From: Pycnopodia helianthoides
Taxonomy: Eukaryota; Echinodermata; Asteroidea; Forcipulatida; Asteriidae
Length of the DNA stretch: 64,000 bases
Direction of reading: 5' to 3'
Assembly (NCBI GenBank): GCA_032158295.1
Contig: CM063261.1
Coordinates: 2,728,001-2,792,000 of the forward strand
The position numbers were made by a program, and so were the translations under genes. Positions within the stretch are counted from its first letter, which is position 1. Every line of letters begins with the position of its first letter. Positions 47,641 through 59,352 of this stretch are shown piece after piece. The notes beneath the pieces are model-generated. The model was not told the origin of the DNA and made no database searches. It worked only from the letters and a program-made list of their open reading frames with translations.

Positions 47641-47935
47641 TCAAGCCCTGCAGGACCCCAATACTAAGTTCCCCGCTATGCCTCCATTTCATGTAAAAAT
47701 AAACAGCCAGGATGCCGATTTTTGACCAGCCCGCTGGGCTACCTAAAAACCAAGACTAACCAGACTGCTGCACTCTTGACTAGTGACCAAATCAAGCCCT
47801 TTACAACTCCAATACTTAATACCCAATACATTTCATGTATACAAATAAAAAGCCAGGATTCTATTTTATTTTTTTACCTGCCCCCTGGGCTACCTGAGAG
47901 GCAAGACTGACCAGCCTGCAACACTCTTGACTAAT
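47641..47935 (+). repeat. ~151-bp tandem duplication (diverged)
   Basis: Copies begin TCAAGCCCT at 47641 and 47792 and share CATTTCATGTA, AGCCAGGAT, 'GGGCTACCTxA' and CACTCTTGACTA. Confidence 0.75.
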
Positions 47936-49959
47936 GTTTGTATGCCCCGTTTGTAAACCAAGCCCTGTTTGAGAAATAATACTTTGCTAAAACTAATTTG
48001 TCTTATAAGTTCTGCTTTGTAGGGAATTGAAGCTTTGCCAATTTGCATAGTCAGAAGAAAAAAAGTTAGAAACAAAGTGTAAGGTTGGACTTCCATTGTT
48101 CCTACCCATGTCAGTGCAGCGACTTTCATAAAGAGCCCATTGTATTATTTATGCTAAATGATATCTATTGCTAATTCTGAATTCCCAAGTATATAGGGTA
48201 TTAAAAGAGTACCTGCACCTGTCCACACTAATCAATCTCAATGCTTTAATTAACAAAAGCAAAACAAAAAAAGCTCTCTAGGTTATTGTCAACTGGACAG
48301 TGCCTACACTAAACGACAATCTCTTAACGACTTCACAAACTGCATCTATATTTGTCATGTCCCCCCTCCCCCCCCCACCACCATGGAGATTAAATTGAAA
48401 ATGCTTATCAGCCAAAGTGGAGAACCCCGCATCACGTCAACAAGATAAATCAAGTCAAGCCCTCCGAAAACAGATTAACACAAATATTATGCGGAATTAT
48501 TAATAACTTCAATTCAGTTTTGCATCTATGTGGCTCTCCGGTGCACATCATGCTCGCGGCAATTTCACCCCGCCATCGCCCCCGTTCCCCTGGCTGGACA
48601 TATACCCTCATCCAGTAAATAAAACATGTCAGTCTAAAATAGGTCATTTTATACGGGGGGGGGGGGGGGGAGATCAGCGCTGGCGATGTGCGTAAGTCTC
48701 TTGTAGTATCTCTGACTGGACTGGAACACGCATAATGTAGGACAGCTTGTGATTTTATCCTCATGCATGTGTGACGCTCGCATAGCAGGATGATGATTTT
48801 TTTTTTTTTTTTTTTTTTTTTGGAAATCTACCAGGGCGGAATCGTCTTACTACACAAACAGCATTGGAATTGAAAGCTTTTCTAGAATGACAGATAATAC
48901 TACAGTGATAAAAACATTTGGGGGAAAATAATTTTGATTGATATTAAACAACTTAAAGGGAGTGTTGAAGTACATTGGTATTATTTATGTAGCTAGAATT
49001 ACACAGTAGCATAAATACATTGTTACATCTATAATGTAATACAGGTCATCACTGTAATACACTGTAGCAATTCTTTATGCTACTTTCTTGATACAATGTC
49101 TCCAACAATCTAGCTACTGTCTTACACTTTAATCAGGAAGATGTGGGTTTTTTTGGTGGGTTTTTCTTTGTACTTGCCATGATTTACATAATGTACCTAA
49201 ATGTACAGATACAAGTGCTAGGACCTGACAATTTGAATTTTCACTCTCAGCCTCAATATGGAGCTGCATGGAGTGGTGATGATACAAAACAACAAAAAAA
49301 TGGCTGCCCACATAGCCTCCAATACATATAACCTTTTCGTAACTAGACCAGCTAGTCTAGTTTTTTATCAGACTGTGATCCCATTTTTCGTTTCACCTAT
49401 TGACGGATGCAATTTTATACCGCCTCGTACGGATCATAAATAATTAGGATGACACGAGTTTATCCGGTCTTGCTCTTTGTATACATGTATAAGAGACCAT
49501 GTCTGACAGCACACACTATTTAAACAACCTACGGGGATCCGGTGGCGATGGGTAACCCACCACATTAATGCTAAACAGTTACCCGATCGCCGTAAACTGT
49601 AACATAAAGCCGGCCGTAAATACATGCCGGCATTAATGGCATCACCAAAGTAAGTATCATTCTGATCTAACGCTGTCTTTCCCCACACCACCGTCTCTCC
49701 GAAAAACGTGAATTATGCAAAAATTATTTATAAATCCATCCATACTCTATCGGAGTACAAAGACACTGTAAAGAAGCGTACTCTGTCAGTGTCACAATTT
49801 CAGATTCCGTCGTTTTGTCATTCTGTCATGACACCACAATTGTACTGCAACAGAACGAAACTCATAAAGACAACAGGCAGAAATGTTATTTTTTACATTC
49901 CTACATACATTCTAGGATTCAGGTTGACTTGTATGCATCTTCCCTGCCATTCACATGCG

Positions 49960-50045
49960 TGTCCATGGTTCAAATCCTGGACCGGAGCCTTGCATGTGGA
50001 TTGGGTTTTCAGTCCCTGCCTGATTGCATTTTTTTTTTTTTTTTA
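49960..50045 (+). mobile_element. SINE fragment, 'GGTTTTCAGTCCCTGCCTGA' tail type
   Basis: B-box-like TGGTTCAAATCCTGGACC, then GCATGTGGATTGGGTTTTCA and GTCCCTGCCTGATTGC before a T17 run. The tail matches 52955-53050. Confidence 0.5.
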
Positions 50046-50176
50046 TATTTTGAGTTTCCTCCATCATTTCAAACTAACATTTCTTCATCGACTTTTTTAC
50101 AAGACCTGCGGGTCGCAGTACTAGTCAATTTTTAGGCTCCCTTGGGATCATTATTCAGACAGATATAATACAATTA

Positions 50177-50202
50177 ATAATAATAATAATAATAATAACA
50201 AT
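50177..50202 (+). repeat. (AAT)n microsatellite
   Basis: A run of seven to eight TAA/AAT triplets ending in AACAATAGG. Confidence 0.9.
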
Positions 50203-50204
50203 AG

Positions 50205-50350
50205 GCATTGATCACTCTGCAGCCATTTCATTTATCTTCCATTTAAATCAATGTAACGAAACAGAGGCTGGAAGGGTATGAGTCAGCTCCCATTTGGGGT
50301 ATGTGATTGACATCACTGTTCGTGCACATATGGAACATGACATACGATAT
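50205..50350 (+). repeat. Dispersed TIR repeat 'TTTATCATGGxGCAGCCAT', copy 4 (diverged)
   Basis: It contains ATCACTCTGCAGCCATTTCA, AAATCAATGTAACGAAAC, AGAGGCTGGAAGGG and GGAACATGAC in family order. The right terminal repeat is lost. Confidence 0.6.
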
Positions 50351-50628
50351 GTATAGTTCCCTTTAACTCGGTACTACCTCGGCAGCATGTGACGCCAACA
50401 GAGAGTTCTAATAGTACCATCATTTCAAGAATTTAGTGTAAAGCATATCGTTGGCAAGAGAATGTGAAAGGTCAACCTATCTTGGACACTACTCGGAATT
50501 CTTCAAGCTGCTACTATTATAACATGTCTAGCTGGCTGGTGCAGACTGCAGTACTGCAACAAATATATACGGCAGTTCAAAATGTACCAGGGTGCTGTAG
50601 TAAAATGCTAATGTACTAAAAGTAACAC

Positions 50629-50811
50629 CAGGACCCAATTCATTACGTTCATACAGTAGATCTGCTTAGGCAGCAAATTTTGCTTAATAATTTTGTGCTA
50701 AGCAAAACAAAACCAAGCGGAAACCAGTCAAAGAGGGTTTTTGTACGTGTGATACAATATAGCCTTATTCTGGTAAGCAACAAATTACTTTTTGTGCTTT
50801 AAGCAGCTCCT
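50629..50811 (+). mobile_element. Degenerate copy of the 'GGGCCCAATTTCAT' MITE
   Basis: It starts CAGGACCCAATTCATTACG and carries the same GCTAAGCA, 'GTGATA', 'CTGGTAAGCA' and 'CTTTTTGTGCTT' landmarks in the same order as 22026-22227. The right end is truncated at AAGCAGCTCC. Confidence 0.6.
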
Positions 50812-51207
50812 TGCAAGTAGACCTAGAGCATAAAACCAAAACACCATCAGGCTGTATTCATCCATTGTTGTACGAAGCCCTCCTCCAGCAATTTCTATTC
50901 TCTTCCAAAATTGTCATTCCACTCAAAAATATTTTAAAAACATCAAAATCAAAACGTGCCAGAGGTATCACTTCTTCCATTATGCACTTTGCCAACGATT
51001 TTTTTAAACACATTTGAAAATCTATTCAACTCCACTATGGGTTAAAAATGAATTGAAGATAAAAAAAAAATATTAATTGGAAATATATATTATCATTGAT
51101 TAATCATTCCCTATCTGTAGTAGTAAATATGGTCTTCTAAAAAAAAATAGCAAATCATATTTTGGATTGTTTTGCTGCCAACCAAATATTTACCCATGAT
51201 ATCATTC

Positions 51208-51374
51208 AAGGTTTTAGCCAGGATTTTGTAAAAAGGGTGTCCAAATTTGCTGAAAATTTAAAAACTGGGTGTCCAAATTGTTCACATTACATGTAAATAA
51301 CAGATAAGACAGTGTGTCCAAATTTAAAATAGGGTGTCCAAAAGACACCCAGACACCCCTCTGGCTAACACTAT
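51208..51374 (+). repeat. Dispersed 'GGGTGTCCAAA' repeat, copy 3
   Basis: Same orientation as 6573-6758, from CAAGGTTTTAGCCAGGATTT to CCCCTCTGGCTAACACTATG, nearly colinear with that copy. Confidence 0.85.
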
Positions 51375-52919
51375 GCCATCACTGACTCTATGAATTAAAA
51401 ACACAAAAACCCTCAAAATGTGCAGAATTTTTATAGCAAATGTTGGACACTAAACAATTTGCATCAAAATAAAAAAACAACAACTCCGTCATGGGGTGAA
51501 ATACCCACTGGATCTTCGAAGGGATAATAAAAAAAGGAGCTGTTTGTCCACAGTAGTGTCATTAGCAGTTTTTCTATATATCACCCGCACAGTAGCAAAT
51601 GGAATTAACATCAAAATATCTAGAGCTCCATTATTTACATAATAATTTGCATAATGATCTCAACAGTGCACTGCGGATCTCCGATCAATCAGCCCCTACT
51701 CAACCTCATTTGCATTTAATGAAGAGGCATCACTCTATTATTTTGTTTTCCAAGCCATTAGCCAAGGCTAATTGTTGCCAGGTATAATGTCCGTTTTACG
51801 GCATCCGTCCGACGATGCCTCAGTAACGAAAATTACAAATTTTTTTCTTTTCCAAAAAAAAAAAATGACAGGACATGTTCGAGGAGAAGTGGTACATCGG
51901 AGCTTAGTGATGGTACATTGTATGGTTTATGTTTTGCTGCATGAATCTTTAATGAGAACCCGTCGTCGTCGTGTGCCTGACAGAAGGGCGTAATGAAGAC
52001 GAGTCCGACATTAAAAGATTATACTGTGCGATTTCTGTGCAAAGTTGTGTTTAAAATGTAATAAAAAAAACTGGGTTAGAGAGGGTGTACGTTTTTTTCT
52101 GCAATTCAAACATGATTGTATGTAAATGCAAGAAAGTTGAATTCTGCACGACTTGAGAGTAATTCTAGCAACATACCAAACATCTATCATAATGCAGAGA
52201 ATATGCATATTTTCATAAATTTTTGTCTTTCTTTAAAGCAATTTTTAGGCTGGACACTCTGTTCCTGTAGAGGAGCACTTTCTCCACAGTACAAGGCACC
52301 TCTGTGAGAGAAATTTACTATTTGAAATGGAATATTTCAAGGGGCACCTAGGCAATGACAATAAAGAGCATTCAGGCAGCTGCCCACTGCCATTGTAAAA
52401 AATATCAGGCCTGCATATTATTGCTTACAACCTTCTGCTGGGAAGGAAATGTAAAATTTTGCCGGCCAAGCTGGCAGAAGCTTGCAGAGCCTTATGTCAG
52501 AATTATTCTCTTTTTTTTTCTTTTTTAAGAATATTATTACCTTGGTATTTTGTTTAAAACAAAACAAATGCTTTGTATGTACAACATATTTTTTACTGTT
52601 TTGTATTATTTTTGATAGTACATGCTTTGAGCAGTGGGCTACTGCTGTTGATTATCAAAAAGGAAATAAATAAATAAACTAGCCACATTCTGTATAGTGC
52701 AAAGAGAGATGTCATTTGTATACCGTGTCATCCGCCTAGAAGCTAAATTCGCTAGCCTGGGTACAACAATGGAGGTAGACCATATCCTACACGATGTACA
52801 TTGTGCAGTTTCCTTCCTGCATGGTTTAACCTGGCCTCAAGTGACTCTTCACAATGATAGGGGTCACCATATTTCAACTCAATTTATTTCTATACTAATG
52901 TGGATTGCAAAATCGGAAA

Positions 52920-53075
52920 TCAGGTTGGACTAATACAGTGGTATCTTGCTCTGCCTTTTCTGCCTCGGTGGACACTGGTTCGAATCCCACTTCTGACCAG
53001 AACCACTGCCTGTGGATCTGGTTTTCAGTTCCATCCTGATTAGAATAATCGTGTAAAAGAAATCCTCAAATCAGA
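52920..53075 (+). mobile_element. SINE fragment, 'GGTTTTCAGTTCCATCCTGA' tail type
   Basis: It has ACTGGTTCGAATCCCACTTC (intact B box), GACCAGAACCACTGCC and CTGTGGATCTGGTTTTCAG. The A-box half is degraded. Second tail type, shared with 49960-50045. Confidence 0.55.
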
Positions 53076-53784
53076 AGAAACAAAAAAAAGATAAGACCAC
53101 AGACTTTACACCAAATTTCTACAGAAAAGCAGAGAAACAGCCAGTACAACACAGTACAAATGACAAGATATTTTGTCTGGTTACAATTTCGGGCCAGCAT
53201 AGTTGTGTTGTGCTTAGCTAATTCTGTTCTTGAAGCACCTCAACAAAATTTAGAATTGCTTCCTCGACCAAGTTGGAAAATCTTTAGAATTAAGGGCAGC
53301 TTTACAGATTTCTAAAATGTTTTTCTTTTTTAAATGCCTACCGCTCAAAATGCACTTCGGAACCACATGAAGTGCGTGCATGGGCCAAGCTTTACGGAGT
53401 AATTTTAGTGGCACCGACACGGGCGCTTTGACCGAGTGAACATGTTTGTCTGAATGATCTGTCATAACATGAAGTAATAAATGTGACAGGCGTACCAGGA
53501 CATTGGCATTAATCATAAGATATCAGACGGTATGATAATACGGAACTTTAAAGGGGAATTCACATCTCAAAACAAGTTTCACTCAATAAATATTTGTCTT
53601 AACAATTATGCAGCACAAATTGCATCGGAGTGGGGGGGGGGTGGATTGTACGAAAAAATACAAATCGTAAACCTGGGTGTGATCCCTGTTATACATGACA
53701 GTTAAAAGGCTGTATGGCTTCTGAGTGGCACCCCCCCCCCCCCGACCAAAGATATTGACAAAACATGGAGACCGCCAACAAAGG

Positions 53785-53945
53785 GCTATTAGATAGCTCA
53801 GTTGGTAGAGTGCCTGCACATTAATCCAGAGGTCGTTGGTTTAAATCACCCTCTAGTCATTTTTTTTTTTTTCCAACCCAAACAAATTTTAAAACCTGAA
53901 AATTTGATTAAAGTTCCCTCCTGGTTTGGAGATAAAGCCAATAAA
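53785..53945 (+). mobile_element. tRNA-derived SINE copy
   Basis: A box TAGCTCAGTTGGTAGAGTG, B-box GTCGTTGGTTTAAATCAC, then CTCTAGTCATTTTTTT, CCAACCC and a CCTGGTTTGGAGATAAAGCC end. The tRNA-like head is clear but the arms no longer pair, so it is not a tRNA gene. Confidence 0.75.
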
Positions 53946-55012
53946 ATTGCAAAATGGTCAGGGTTCTGCCCAGGATTTCTTTAGTGGTCGAAAAATGTTT
54001 CCCTGGAAACCATTGCGAGATGGATCAGTTACACGGTAGATCATATAAATAGACTCAAATCAAAGAAGAACTCAAAATGAATTGCCTTGGATACCATTTT
54101 TACTGGTAAATACCCACTTTTTACATTTTGTTGAAAACCTTTGAAAGGAGATTGCAAGTTTAGTTATAAAATTTTGAAAATGTGTGGTGGTCAGAAACAG
54201 TGAAAATTCTGCCAGTGGTGGTCGGGGAATCCTGTGGGCAGAACCAATGGTACCTGTACATTTCAGAAGATTACAGACTCTATTTGACCGCTTGGGTCAT
54301 AACAATGGCAGAGTCTTTCATCTTTTTGATGGCAAGATTGCCTCTTTCAAGAAAAAATCTGAAGGCGCCGTGAGATCAATGAAAAAAATTGTGAAAGCAG
54401 GACAAATCCGATCAAATCACATGCCTGTTATATCATTTTTTTCAGCCTCATCTTATCGACATTATCAACACTTCATTTTGGTTTTGGGATTCTATCAAGG
54501 TCTACATGTACACACCAGCCATAAAAAAATCTGTTTTGAAATGTCAGAAATAGAGGGTCAAATTGCTGTTAAATGAAAACAAGGTTTTCTCAAAAAAAAC
54601 TCCCAAACGCTAGACCAATCGCTCAAATGAAATTACACTCTGCAGTTAAATGCTTAGAGCCGTTCAAGAGCCAGCTAGACCTGCTGGCCGTCGTAGCCCG
54701 TCAAACCTTGACTCGAACAATAATACCATCTCATTTCCTCGCTGTCCGTCTTTAACATCCTTGAATCCAGATACATATTGGTTTTCTAATCTTCCACTTC
54801 ATAAAGCAAAAAGGAAGTGTCACTTGGACTGGAAGGTTCCAGTCAAAACGCTAATTATTCTTTACGAGAACGGGGGAATCATGTGTGTATATATACAGTG
54901 TGTGACGGAGGCATGATGTTAGAGGACCCCAACCCTTAATTACCTGTACGCCGTTTCTCAATAATGCGGCAAGGTTTATTCAAATATAAAGGACAGTGCT
55001 CAGTTTCTTTCT

Positions 55013-55405
55013 TTAAAGGAACATTACAGAATTGTTTTTTTCTAACAAAACAGTTGCTGGCAGTGTAAACACTTTATGTAATCCACCATATACATAAACT
55101 GACAAACCTGTGGAAGTTTGAGATCGATCGGCCATCTGGGTCACAAGAAAATAGTGAAAAACCGATTACACATTTGCATGAAATCATATAGATTCAACAA
55201 ATGAATGAAACGCTCACTGAGCGATAAACTCCAATCAGAAAATTAGTTTATTCATTTCTCATCAAATATGGCATTTCAGACAGAAATACTTCAAGGGATG
55301 TTTTCTGCTATCATCATCACTAGACCTGTAAGTTTTATGTAAATCTGTGATCAAAAAGTATATTTTACAAGTTTTTTTCTTACCAATTCTGTAATGTTCC
55401 TTTAA
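55013..55405 (+). mobile_element. MITE, 'AACATTACAGAATTGG' family, copy 3
   Basis: 393 bp, same orientation as 17274-17670, with the same ends and interior. An inverted partner lies 874 bp away at 56280-56661, in the same intron. Confidence 0.9.
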
Positions 55406-55567
55406 ACAGTATCAGATATTGTTACTCATAGGGATGTTGATTTTATTGTTGAATGTTCACAGTGACACTATTCGATTACCCAGGTTCTTCCTGGGATTGT
55501 GTGGGTGGGAAGTTGCTTTTGTCCACTTTTAGCCCTCCTACTATCTGATCATTTAAAACATCGTCCC

Positions 55568-55715
55568 AGTAATAAACCACGAGGAAATCCGATCGCTGAC
55601 TGAGTGAATTTTAACTAATTTTGGGTTGAACAAAGAAAATTGACCCAGAGCGGAATTTGAACCTGTGACCTCCGGAGTAACGCTCCGGCGCTCTACCAAC
55701 TGAGCTATCAGTTTG
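55568..55715 (-). mobile_element. tRNA-derived SINE copy
   Basis: On the minus strand: CTGATAGCTCAGTTGGTAGA, GCGCCGGAGCGTTACTCCGG, AGGTCACAGGTTCAAATTCC, then TTTTCTTTGTTCAACCC and ATTTCCTCGTGGTTTATTAC. It is the most complete copy in the window, with a paired anticodon-like arm. It lies between the inverted MITEs at 55013 and 56280. Confidence 0.8.
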
Positions 55716-55870
55716 TCAAATATTTTTGTTGGGGGTTCCAGTCAGAAGCTTCTGTGTGCATAACAATGTAATGAGCAGGTAGCTTTCTCAATACTGTTTT
55801 CTTTGCATTCGATTTGACGAAGTATACATGTAATAACTGCATAAAAAATGAGCAACAAAGAGCGTAAGAT

Positions 55871-56077
55871 CCCTTTAAAGGGGGTGCGTCGTCATTGATC
55901 AAAGCAGGCCTGTGGCTGTACATGGAATTCCGAACTCTCCCCAGTTACTGTACGCAAGCGCGCCCTCCGTATCATACCTACGGAGAGTGCGCGCATGCTG
56001 TAACTGGGTGAGAGTTCATAATTCCATGTACACAGCCACGGGGCGTGCTTTGATCGTAACGACACAGCCCCTTTAAG
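55871..56077. mobile_element. ~205-bp foldback element
   Basis: Inverted arms contain GGCTGTACATGGAATTC on the left and GAATTCCATGTACAGCC-like sequence on the right, extending outward to CCCTTTAAAGGGG and CCCCTTTAAG. GC-rich inner arms include GCGCGCCCTCCGTA. It sits between the two inverted MITE copies at 55013 and 56280, nesting one hairpin inside another. Confidence 0.8.
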
Positions 56078-56279
56078 TTGTATGTTGTATTGTTCTTTGA
56101 GGCCTTTATACTAATACCGAAAGCCTTGAACCCTTGGAGCTCATGGTACTGTACTGAAAGGACCAAGCATGAATGCTCGCTAGCCGCGGCAAATCATAGA
56201 GTTATAGATAGTATACACCTGATGCATTAATGCTGTTCGTACCCTATGCATCATACCGAGTTCAACACTCACTAATTAG

Positions 56280-56661
56280 TAAAGGAACATTACAGAATTG
56301 GTAATTGTAAAATATACTTTTGATCACAGATTTACATAAAACTTACACGGTCTAATTAGGATGATAGTAGAAAACATCCCTTGAAATATTTCTGTCTGAA
56401 ATGCCATATTTGATGAGAAATGAATAAACTAATTTTCCGATTGGAGTTTATCGCTCAGTGAGCGTTTCATTCATTTGTTGAATCTATATGATTTCATGCA
56501 AATGTGTAATCGGTTTTTCACTATTTTCTCGTGACCCAGATGGCCGATCGATCTCAAACTTCTACAGGTTTGTCAGTTTATGTATATGGTGGATTACATA
56601 AAGTGCTTACACTGCCAGCAACTGTTTTGTTAGCAAAACCAATTCTGTAATGTTCCTTTAA
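56280..56661 (-). mobile_element. MITE, 'AACATTACAGAATTGG' family, copy 4
   Basis: 382 bp, inverted relative to copy 3 with 874 bp between them. The ends are TAAAGGAACATTACAG and its inverse. It keeps the full stem including the GTCAGTTTATGTATAT stretch missing from copy 2. Confidence 0.9.
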
Positions 56662-57403
56662 GCGAGACAGAATCATACTAGGTAGAACAGGTTACCAGCT
56701 AAAAATGCCAAAGTGCGTACATTGCTCGTGACTGGTCCCCAGTGCAAAAGAGAAACGGGAATTGTCTTCTGCTTCACTGCCGCGTATAAAATTATGCATC
56801 CATTTAAGTGTATGGATTACGCGTGTGCCAGTGCCTGTGTGTAGGGTCAAGTACATACACGGCACATGCACAGTTCTTCTGTACTCGTATACAAACTACA
56901 TGTAAACTGATCTGCCCATTTTCTTTGCAATGCATTGTTACTCAATTTAGAGTAGGCCTACAAATTTACGTCCATTCTCGTATTTTACAGTGGCATTTTT
57001 GTCCCGCAAGAAATTATATTTCAAAGCCCGGGCGGTTTACCGGCATAAATGCACGCTAACCGGTTAAACTTGCCTGCTTGTGTACACACATATATTGACG
57101 TGTATAGTGTGGAATAATTAATGGGCAGGCATGGTTGTGTGTGACAGCCCAACAGAGCCAAGGGTGTGATCATTGTGTTGTAAATGAGTCACTGCCGCTC
57201 ACCAAAGACCGCTCACTTGAGTTCCTTAAATATCATGGCGGTTAAATATCATTAATTTTTAACAAAAGTTTGCAGGTTGAGTCGCCACTCTACTAATAAG
57301 ATGTCAAATAATATATAGCAGTATAATAATTGAGCTATATTGCATTATTTGTGGACTGTAATGCATGTATGAATGGAGGTAAGTAAATGTAGCTAATGGT
57401 TCT

Positions 57404-57556
57404 GGCCTGGAATTTCATAAATTATTTGAGAGGGCAAGGCCATTTTCATTTTGCAAAGGGCACTTTCTATTGGGAAATCTTAAAGTCTATGGGAAACTTT
57501 TGACGGGGCACCAAGGCCAAGACCAGCGCACAGAGGCTTCTCTGCACTTCCAGGCC
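57404..57556 (+). repeat. Dispersed 'GAGGGCAAGGCC' repeat, copy 5
   Basis: It begins GGCCTGGAATTTCATAAAT and includes GAGAGGGCAAGGCC, TTTTGCAAAGGGCACTT, CTATGGGAAACTTTTGACGG and GGCACCAAGGCCAAGACC, ending CCAGGCCTGA. Confidence 0.8.
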
Positions 57557-57737
57557 TGATATTTCAACTTGCATAAAACCGGAACTTTTTACGACAACAA
57601 GTATGAAATTATAAAACTCATTTCAAACTCTCCATCATAAGAGAGGAAGTTATTTCAGACGTCAAATGAAAAACTGTACATACGTTTTACTAGTAAAATA
57701 TCTATATATATATTTCTTTGCTAATTATTATTCAAGT

Positions 57738-57865
57738 AATAAACCAAGGTGTAAAATGACTGGGTAAATTCTGAAATAATTTTGGGTAGAAACAAAAAAT
57801 TTACCATAGGGGGAATTGAACCTTCGAATTGAGTAACAGCGACAACTGAGTTATGTAGCCCTTAT
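57738..57865 (-). mobile_element. tRNA-derived SINE copy (diverged)
   Basis: The minus strand reads GGGCTACATAACTCAGTTGT at the A box and GAAGGTTCAATTCCCCC at the B box, then TTGTTTCTACCCAAAATTAT and a CTTGGTTTATTACTT end. Confidence 0.65.
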
Positions 57866-59211
57866 GTTGACGGTCTCCCTTAATTAGTTATCAACGGTAA
57901 TGAGGCAGTTACTTTTGGTACCTTAATGATATTTTCTCCATTGTGGAGCATCTAATAAATGTTGCATTTCTTGGTACTTCATTTCGTCGGCTTAGAACTA
58001 TAAGGTCAATAGTGCAGTTTGTATGGATTTCATTAAATTGGTTTTGCATACTTTGAAGATCCTGGTAAATGGAGTTTATTGATCAAGAGTGGTCTCCTAA
58101 ACTAAGCTTGGCAAAAAGAAACATTCAGTTTCTAAGAAAAGATTTACTTGTGGATTTTGATTTTATTTTTTCAAATTTATTTGCATTTTTCACTTAACGA
58201 CCTTTTGATCATTACGGACTTGAAATTGCAATTAACGACCTTATAGCACTGAGCCGACGATTTCATACAAACACAATAAGACAATATATCACTCCATCCA
58301 TCATGTTTTTTTCTTTCACATAACAAAAAGTGATTACACTGAGGATTGGAGGGCAAAATACACAGGTTCCTCTAACGATCACATTTTGTGAATACAGGAG
58401 ACCAGACAACAATAAACCAGGTCATGATACAGGAAGAGGAGGAACAAAGTCTCTTATTCATTATATTGGATTCCACTCACAGCACACTTGATAGATGAAT
58501 GCTAATACATCTAGATATGCCAACGATAACCCTCAGGAGAGTTGAATTACGCTGCGGGGTGTCCCACCGTTATACCACCCCCCCCCCCTCTCTCCCGCGC
58601 CACTTCATCACTAGAACCCTCGATAAAATATCACACTCTGCTGCTTTAAACGAACATGTGGATTGGGGAGCCACTCCACCACGCAGTTTTCAGTTACCAC
58701 GGCAACAAGAAGCTTCTATCGAGGAGTAGGGGGAGGAATAATAGAAACGTCAGGCCTGCTTTGACAAGCTCTGATCCATTGCACAGGAGGTGATACGAAA
58801 GATTCCCAACGCAAGCAACACACAAAGGACACCTTGACATCCAGGGGCCACCTTGTATTGTATGTGATAAAGGGAGGGGCCCTCTGTGGAAAACAAATAA
58901 TAATAATAAATTGTCTCCGGAAATCTTGGATTTTTTTTAACGAATCGGTAAAGTGGGAGGGGCTGAAATGACTGATGGGTATATGTCGCCGTGCATAATT
59001 AGGATTCATTTACATGTAAATGAGCATTTCTCATCACAGTGGATACTGTTCCTTGTTCATGTTCATGCATACTGTGCAAAGACATGCACGGCGTATCGAA
59101 CATCAAGTGTCAATCCCTTTACAACGTCAGGTAAGATAACAATTGTTATGTTGTGCACTTAGGAAAGACGGTTTGAGTAGTCAGATGACACGTCTACAAT
59201 TCAAATATTAA

Positions 59212-59352
59212 GGCCTGGACTTTCACATTTGAGATGGCAAGGCCATTTTCATTTTGCAAAGTCTATGGGAAACTTTTGAAGGGGGCACCAAGGCGAAGAC
59301 CAGGGCAACAGAGGCAATGGCCTCCGTGGCCTCCATGTAATTCCAGGCCTGA
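59212..59352 (+). repeat. Dispersed 'GAGGGCAAGGCC' repeat, copy 6
   Basis: It begins AGGCCTGGACTTTCACAT and ends TTCCAGGCCTGAAT. It lacks the GGGCACTT segment (internal deletion after TTTTGCAAAG). Confidence 0.8.

Noticed and set aside
48797..48821. Poly-T tract as evidence of a processed pseudogene on the minus strand
   Set aside because: No coding-like sequence sits next to the tract on either side; treated as a simple homopolymer, as is A27 at 41018-41044.
54184..54576. 130-codon plus-strand open frame
   Set aside because: No recognisable family, and composition like the surrounding intron.
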